Position numbers and translations under genes: made by a program. Positions 5,236 to 7,634 of a stretch of 7,634 nucleotides of DNA are shown here, in pieces. Under the pieces are notes generated by a model. It searched no databases, was not told where the DNA came from, and was given only the letters and a program-made list of their open reading frames with translations. Source of the DNA: UMGS1124 sp964417835 (GTDB lineage: Bacteria > Bacillota_I > Bacilli_A > RF39 > UBA660); NCBI GenBank assembly GCA_964417835.1, contig CAYQJD010000038.1, forward strand, positions 1-7,634, read 5' to 3'. Position 1 is the first letter of the stretch, and every line of letters starts with the position of its first letter.

Positions 5236-5788
5236 CTTTAAAGCCAGCTTTTTCTAATACTTTCGTAAAAGTATCATAGTCTGAATAACCAGTTTGAGCA
5301 CCTATAATTTTATTATCCTTAACGATTAATATCATTGGAGTAGAACCAAATTTTTCTTCTACATAGCTTTCATATCCATCTCCAGTTAGTGAGATCATAG
5401 TTGCATAAGCTTCTTCATCTATAATAGTATTTGCAGTAAAATCGATAATTTTAGCAATATCTATATATAATGTTTCATAATCATAATCCTCTTCCGCATC
5501 CCATAAATTAGGTAAAAATGCTGCACACCAACTACATGTTTCTCTACCTATATATATTACTCTAGCTTGTCCTTTTGTTTCTGCTTTTATATCATCTGCA
5601 GAAATTTCTTTAAATGTAGAAACATCATAATTAGTATTATATTGTTCTTCATTTTCACTACTTTCTGATTTTTCTGATGAATATAATTTAGATACTCCAA
5701 TAACTAACACTAATAGTATTGCAATTAAAAGCCAAATAATAGCTTTACCAATTTTATAAATTTTACTTAAAAATTCTTTTTCTTCCAT
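5228..5788 (-). CDS. Membrane-anchored thioredoxin-like protein
   Basis: This 186-residue protein has a short cytoplasmic start, one membrane helix (about 16-34, no lipobox or clear cleavage site), an acidic serine-rich linker (about 37-55) and an outward-facing thioredoxin-fold domain. The segment YIGRETCSWC (79-88) carries the CxxC active site Cys85-Ser-Trp-Cys88, and STP (149-151) supplies the cis-proline. C85 and C88 are the only cysteines, as expected of a thiol-disulfide oxidoreductase. The IGR-x-x-C-x-x-C pattern resembles the bacteriocin transport accessory (PedC/BrcD-like) branch, but no bacteriocin genes are nearby, so a general extracytoplasmic disulfide role is equally possible. 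AGAGGTGA (5792-5799) precedes the ATG by 3 bases. It is convergent with the TetR-type gene and divergent from the flippase. No DsbB- or CcdA-like partner is in the window. Confidence 0.85.
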   Translation of the reverse strand: MEEKEFLSKIYKIGKAIIWLLIAILLVLVIGVSKLYSSEKSESSENEEQYNTNYDVSTFKEISADDIKAETKGQARVIYIGRETCSWCAAFLPNLWDAEEDYDYETLYIDIAKIIDFTANTIIDEEAYATMISLTGDGYESYVEEKFGSTPMILIVKDNKIIGAQTGYSDYDTFTKVLEKAGFKEN

Positions 5789-5804
5789 AATTCACCTCTT
5801 TTAA

Positions 5805-5813
5805 ATTATAGCA
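5805..5813 (-). promoter_or_regulatory. Extended -10 promoter of the thioredoxin-like gene
   Basis: On the minus strand TG-C-TATAAT (TATAAT at 5805-5810, TG at 5812-5813) is a perfect extended -10. No matching -35 is seen at the usual distance. The start near 5798 places the ribosome site within the first bases of the transcript, leaving a leader of about 10 bases. Confidence 0.65.
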
Positions 5814-5872
5814 AATAAAAAATTTATAAACTAGTATTTATGTTAATATAATGTCTAAAAAATAAAGATTTA

Positions 5873-5901
5873 ATGAAAAAAGTTATTCTTTATTATATAA
5901 T
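5873..5901 (+). promoter_or_regulatory. Promoter of the flippase gene
   Basis: ATGAAA (5873-5878, four of six matching the -35 consensus) is 17 bases from a perfect TATAAT (5896-5901). The start would be near 5908, just before the ribosome site AGAGG (5914-5918). An inverted repeat with 8-bp arms AATAAAGA (5861-5868) and TCTTTATT (5887-5894) brackets the -35 box and may be an operator or chance in A/T-rich DNA. Confidence 0.55.
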
Positions 5902-5924
5902 TTAACTTATGAAAGAGGAACAAA

Positions 5925-7577
5925 ATGAAAAAAAATAACTTTGTTGAAGGCACAATAATAGCCACAATATTTGTTGTACTAGTAAAAATATTAGGAATGC
6001 TTTATGTTGTTCCATTTTATAACATAGTAGGTTCAAAAGGCGCAGCATTATATAGTTATGCATATAATGTTTATTTAATATTTTTAAGTATTTCATCAGC
6101 CGGTATACCAAATGCAATTAGTAAAATTATAAGTGAATATGATACATTAGGATATGTAGAAGCAAAAACAAGATCTTATAAAATATCAAAAAAATTAATA
6201 TCTATTTTATCAATAATCTCTTTTGTAGCATTATTTATATTTGCTAAACCTTTCGCCCATTTAATTATTGGTGATATGAGTGGAGGAAATTCAATCAATG
6301 ATATAGCATTTGTAATAAGATGTGTTTCTGTTTCTGTTTTAGTAGTACCGTTTTTAAGTGTAACAAAAGGATATCTCCAAGGACATAAATATTTAACACC
6401 ATCAAGCATAAGTCAACTTATTGAACAAGTTATTAGAATCATTATAATATTACTTGGTTCATATATAGTTTATAAAGTATTAAAAAAAAGCCTAAGGGTA
6501 GCTGTAGGAATTTCACTTTTAGGAGCATTTTTTGGGGCAGTAGCGGCTGATATTTACTTATTAATAAAAATTAAAAAAAATAAACATAATCTTAATTTAG
6601 ATAAAGCTTATGAAAAAGATCCTATATCTAACAAAGAAATAATAAAAAAAATCGCAAGTTACTCTATTCCAATAATAATTATAAACCTTATAACTAATGT
6701 TTATTCATCAACGGATATGATTTTAATATCAAGAACAATACAAAAATTAGGCTATACCGCAAATGACGTTGAATTTATAACATCCTCAATCTCTACATGG
6801 TGTTCAAAAATCTCAATGATAGTTAATTCAATAGTCTTAGGGCTAACTATGAGTTTAATCCCTGCTATAGTTTCTAGTTATACCAAAAAAAATTATAACG
6901 AAGTAAACAGCAAAATAAATAAAGCTTTACAAATAGTTTTATTTGCATCTATACCATTAACTGTTGGAATAAGTACACTATCTACTCCAATATGGACAAT
7001 ATTTTATAATACAAATCCATATGGGGGATTAATTTTAAAAATAAATATATTTACTGCTTTATTAGTAAATTTAAATATAACCACATCTACTATGTTACAA
7101 TCAATGAATAAATTTAAAGCAGTATATACTTCTGTTATTTCTGGATTTGTTACTAATGCTCTTTTAGATGTTCCATTAATGTATTTATGTAATTTTATTG
7201 GAATAAATGGTTTTATAGGCGCAATAATTGCAACAGTTATAGGATATATTTTAAGTATATCAATAAGTATATTCTATTTAAAAAAAGAAAGCAAAGATTT
7301 GAAGTTCACAAACACTTTAAATATGCTTTATAAAATAATATTTGCTGTATTAATAATGTATTTTGTACTCTTCTTTATAAACAAAATTTTACCATTTAAT
7401 ATTTATAAAAAAATAGATTCTATAATATTTGTTACAATCGATGTAATTATTGGTGGTATTATTTATATTTTTATTACATATAAATTAAAAATTATTGATA
7501 ATATATTTGGAAAAAATTTTATAAATAATATTAAAAATAAATTCAAATTAAAAAATGAAAAAAGAAAAACTAAATAA
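5925..7577 (+). CDS. MOP-superfamily flippase, MurJ/YtgP/SpoVB-like
   Basis: This 550-residue integral membrane protein has about 14 hydrophobic segments from residue 10 to 520 and a lysine-rich cytoplasmic tail (about 530-550). It shows the features of the Gram-positive polysaccharide/peptidoglycan exporter branch. Near the amino end are KILGMLYVVPFYNIVGSKGA (21-40) and SSAGIPNAISKIISEY (57-72). GYLQGHKYLTPSSISQLIEQ (149-168) matches the QG-x-x-x-x-x-P-x-x-x-SQ-x-x-EQ pattern of YtgP-like proteins. SIPIIIINL (247-255) begins the second half. Such proteins flip undecaprenyl-linked sugars across the membrane: lipid II for cell-wall synthesis in the MurJ/YtgP group, or other glycans. No glycosyltransferase cluster surrounds it, which favours a housekeeping cell-wall role over capsule export; that is inference. 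AGAGG lies 6 bases before the ATG. It is a single-gene unit with its own promoter and terminator. Confidence 0.92.
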   Translation: MKKNNFVEGTIIATIFVVLVKILGMLYVVPFYNIVGSKGAALYSYAYNVYLIFLSISSAGIPNAISKIISEYDTLGYVEAKTRSYKISKKLISILSIISFVALFIFAKPFAHLIIGDMSGGNSINDIAFVIRCVSVSVLVVPFLSVTKGYLQGHKYLTPSSISQLIEQVIRIIIILLGSYIVYKVLKKSLRVAVGISLLGAFFGAVAADIYLLIKIKKNKHNLNLDKAYEKDPISNKEIIKKIASYSIPIIIINLITNVYSSTDMILISRTIQKLGYTANDVEFITSSISTWCSKISMIVNSIVLGLTMSLIPAIVSSYTKKNYNEVNSKINKALQIVLFASIPLTVGISTLSTPIWTIFYNTNPYGGLILKINIFTALLVNLNITTSTMLQSMNKFKAVYTSVISGFVTNALLDVPLMYLCNFIGINGFIGAIIATVIGYILSISISIFYLKKESKDLKFTNTLNMLYKIIFAVLIMYFVLFFINKILPFNIYKKIDSIIFVTIDVIIGGIIYIFITYKLKIIDNIFGKNFINNIKNKFKLKNEKRKTK

Positions 7578-7582
7578 AGTGT

Positions 7583-7633
7583 AACCTATAGAGTGGACTC
7601 TAAAAAAAAGAGAGACCCACTTTATAGGTTTTT
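7583..7633 (+). terminator. Rho-independent terminator of the flippase gene
   Basis: The arms 7583-7596 and 7617-7630 form a 14-bp stem (one G-U pair) just after the stop codon, ending in TTTTT (7629-7633). The 20-base apical part contains a smaller stem, CTCT pairing with AGAG around an A-run. It is the longest and most GC-containing hairpin in the window. Confidence 0.85.
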
Positions 7634-7634
7634 A

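Noticed and set aside
5902..6409. Two minus-strand frames (5902-6117 and 6176-6409) opposite the flippase
   Set aside because: Both are complementary to the conserved amino-terminal part of the flippase and lack ribosome sites.

Overview
The window is a very AT-rich (about one quarter GC by eye) stretch of a bacterial chromosome. It suggests an uncultured low-GC Gram-positive lineage (Bacillota/Bacilli, possibly near the Erysipelotrichales, RF39 or Mycoplasmatota groups). The reasons are strong AGGAG/AGGTGA ribosome sites, TGnTATAAT promoters, a tRNA with an encoded CCA, a MurJ/YtgP-type flippase and a Gram-positive-type fused MacB-like ABC transporter. Tryptophan is read from TGG and every assigned large gene ends in TAA, so nothing indicates a recoded UGA. 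The taxonomic placement is inference.

Layout. Positions 1-300 hold no large gene: a promoter and ribosome site for a minus-strand gene just off the left edge, a minus-strand hairpin with a T-tract, and two doubtful small ORFs in a patch of unusually high GC. tRNA-His(GTG) follows at 377-453 on the minus strand with its own promoter and terminator. Then come trpS (503-1489, minus), an orphan two-helix membrane protein (1536-2132, minus) and a large ABC ATPase/permease (2206-4623, minus). A short TetR-type regulator (4742-5203, plus) is divergent from the transporter across a 118-bp gap with palindromes. It converges on a membrane-anchored thioredoxin-like protein (5228-5788, minus) at a shared palindromic terminator. 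Divergent from that gene is a MOP-superfamily flippase (5925-7577, plus), closed by a long terminator hairpin.

How the genes fit together. This is mostly a set of single-gene transcription units. trpS, the two-helix protein and the thioredoxin-like gene each have an extended -10 promoter and a very short leader; trpS has no room for a T-box. The one clear functional pair is the TetR-type regulator and the MacB-like transporter: overlapping palindromes cover the region upstream of the transporter's -10 box, the usual arrangement for repressor-controlled export of a peptide, antibiotic or lipid. The thioredoxin-like protein and the flippase are both envelope proteins but share only an intergenic region. 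I see no mobile element, CRISPR array, phage module or clear defence system, and no convincing evidence of a wholly new system. The least explained parts are the GC-rich small-ORF patch at 95-280 and the orphan membrane protein.
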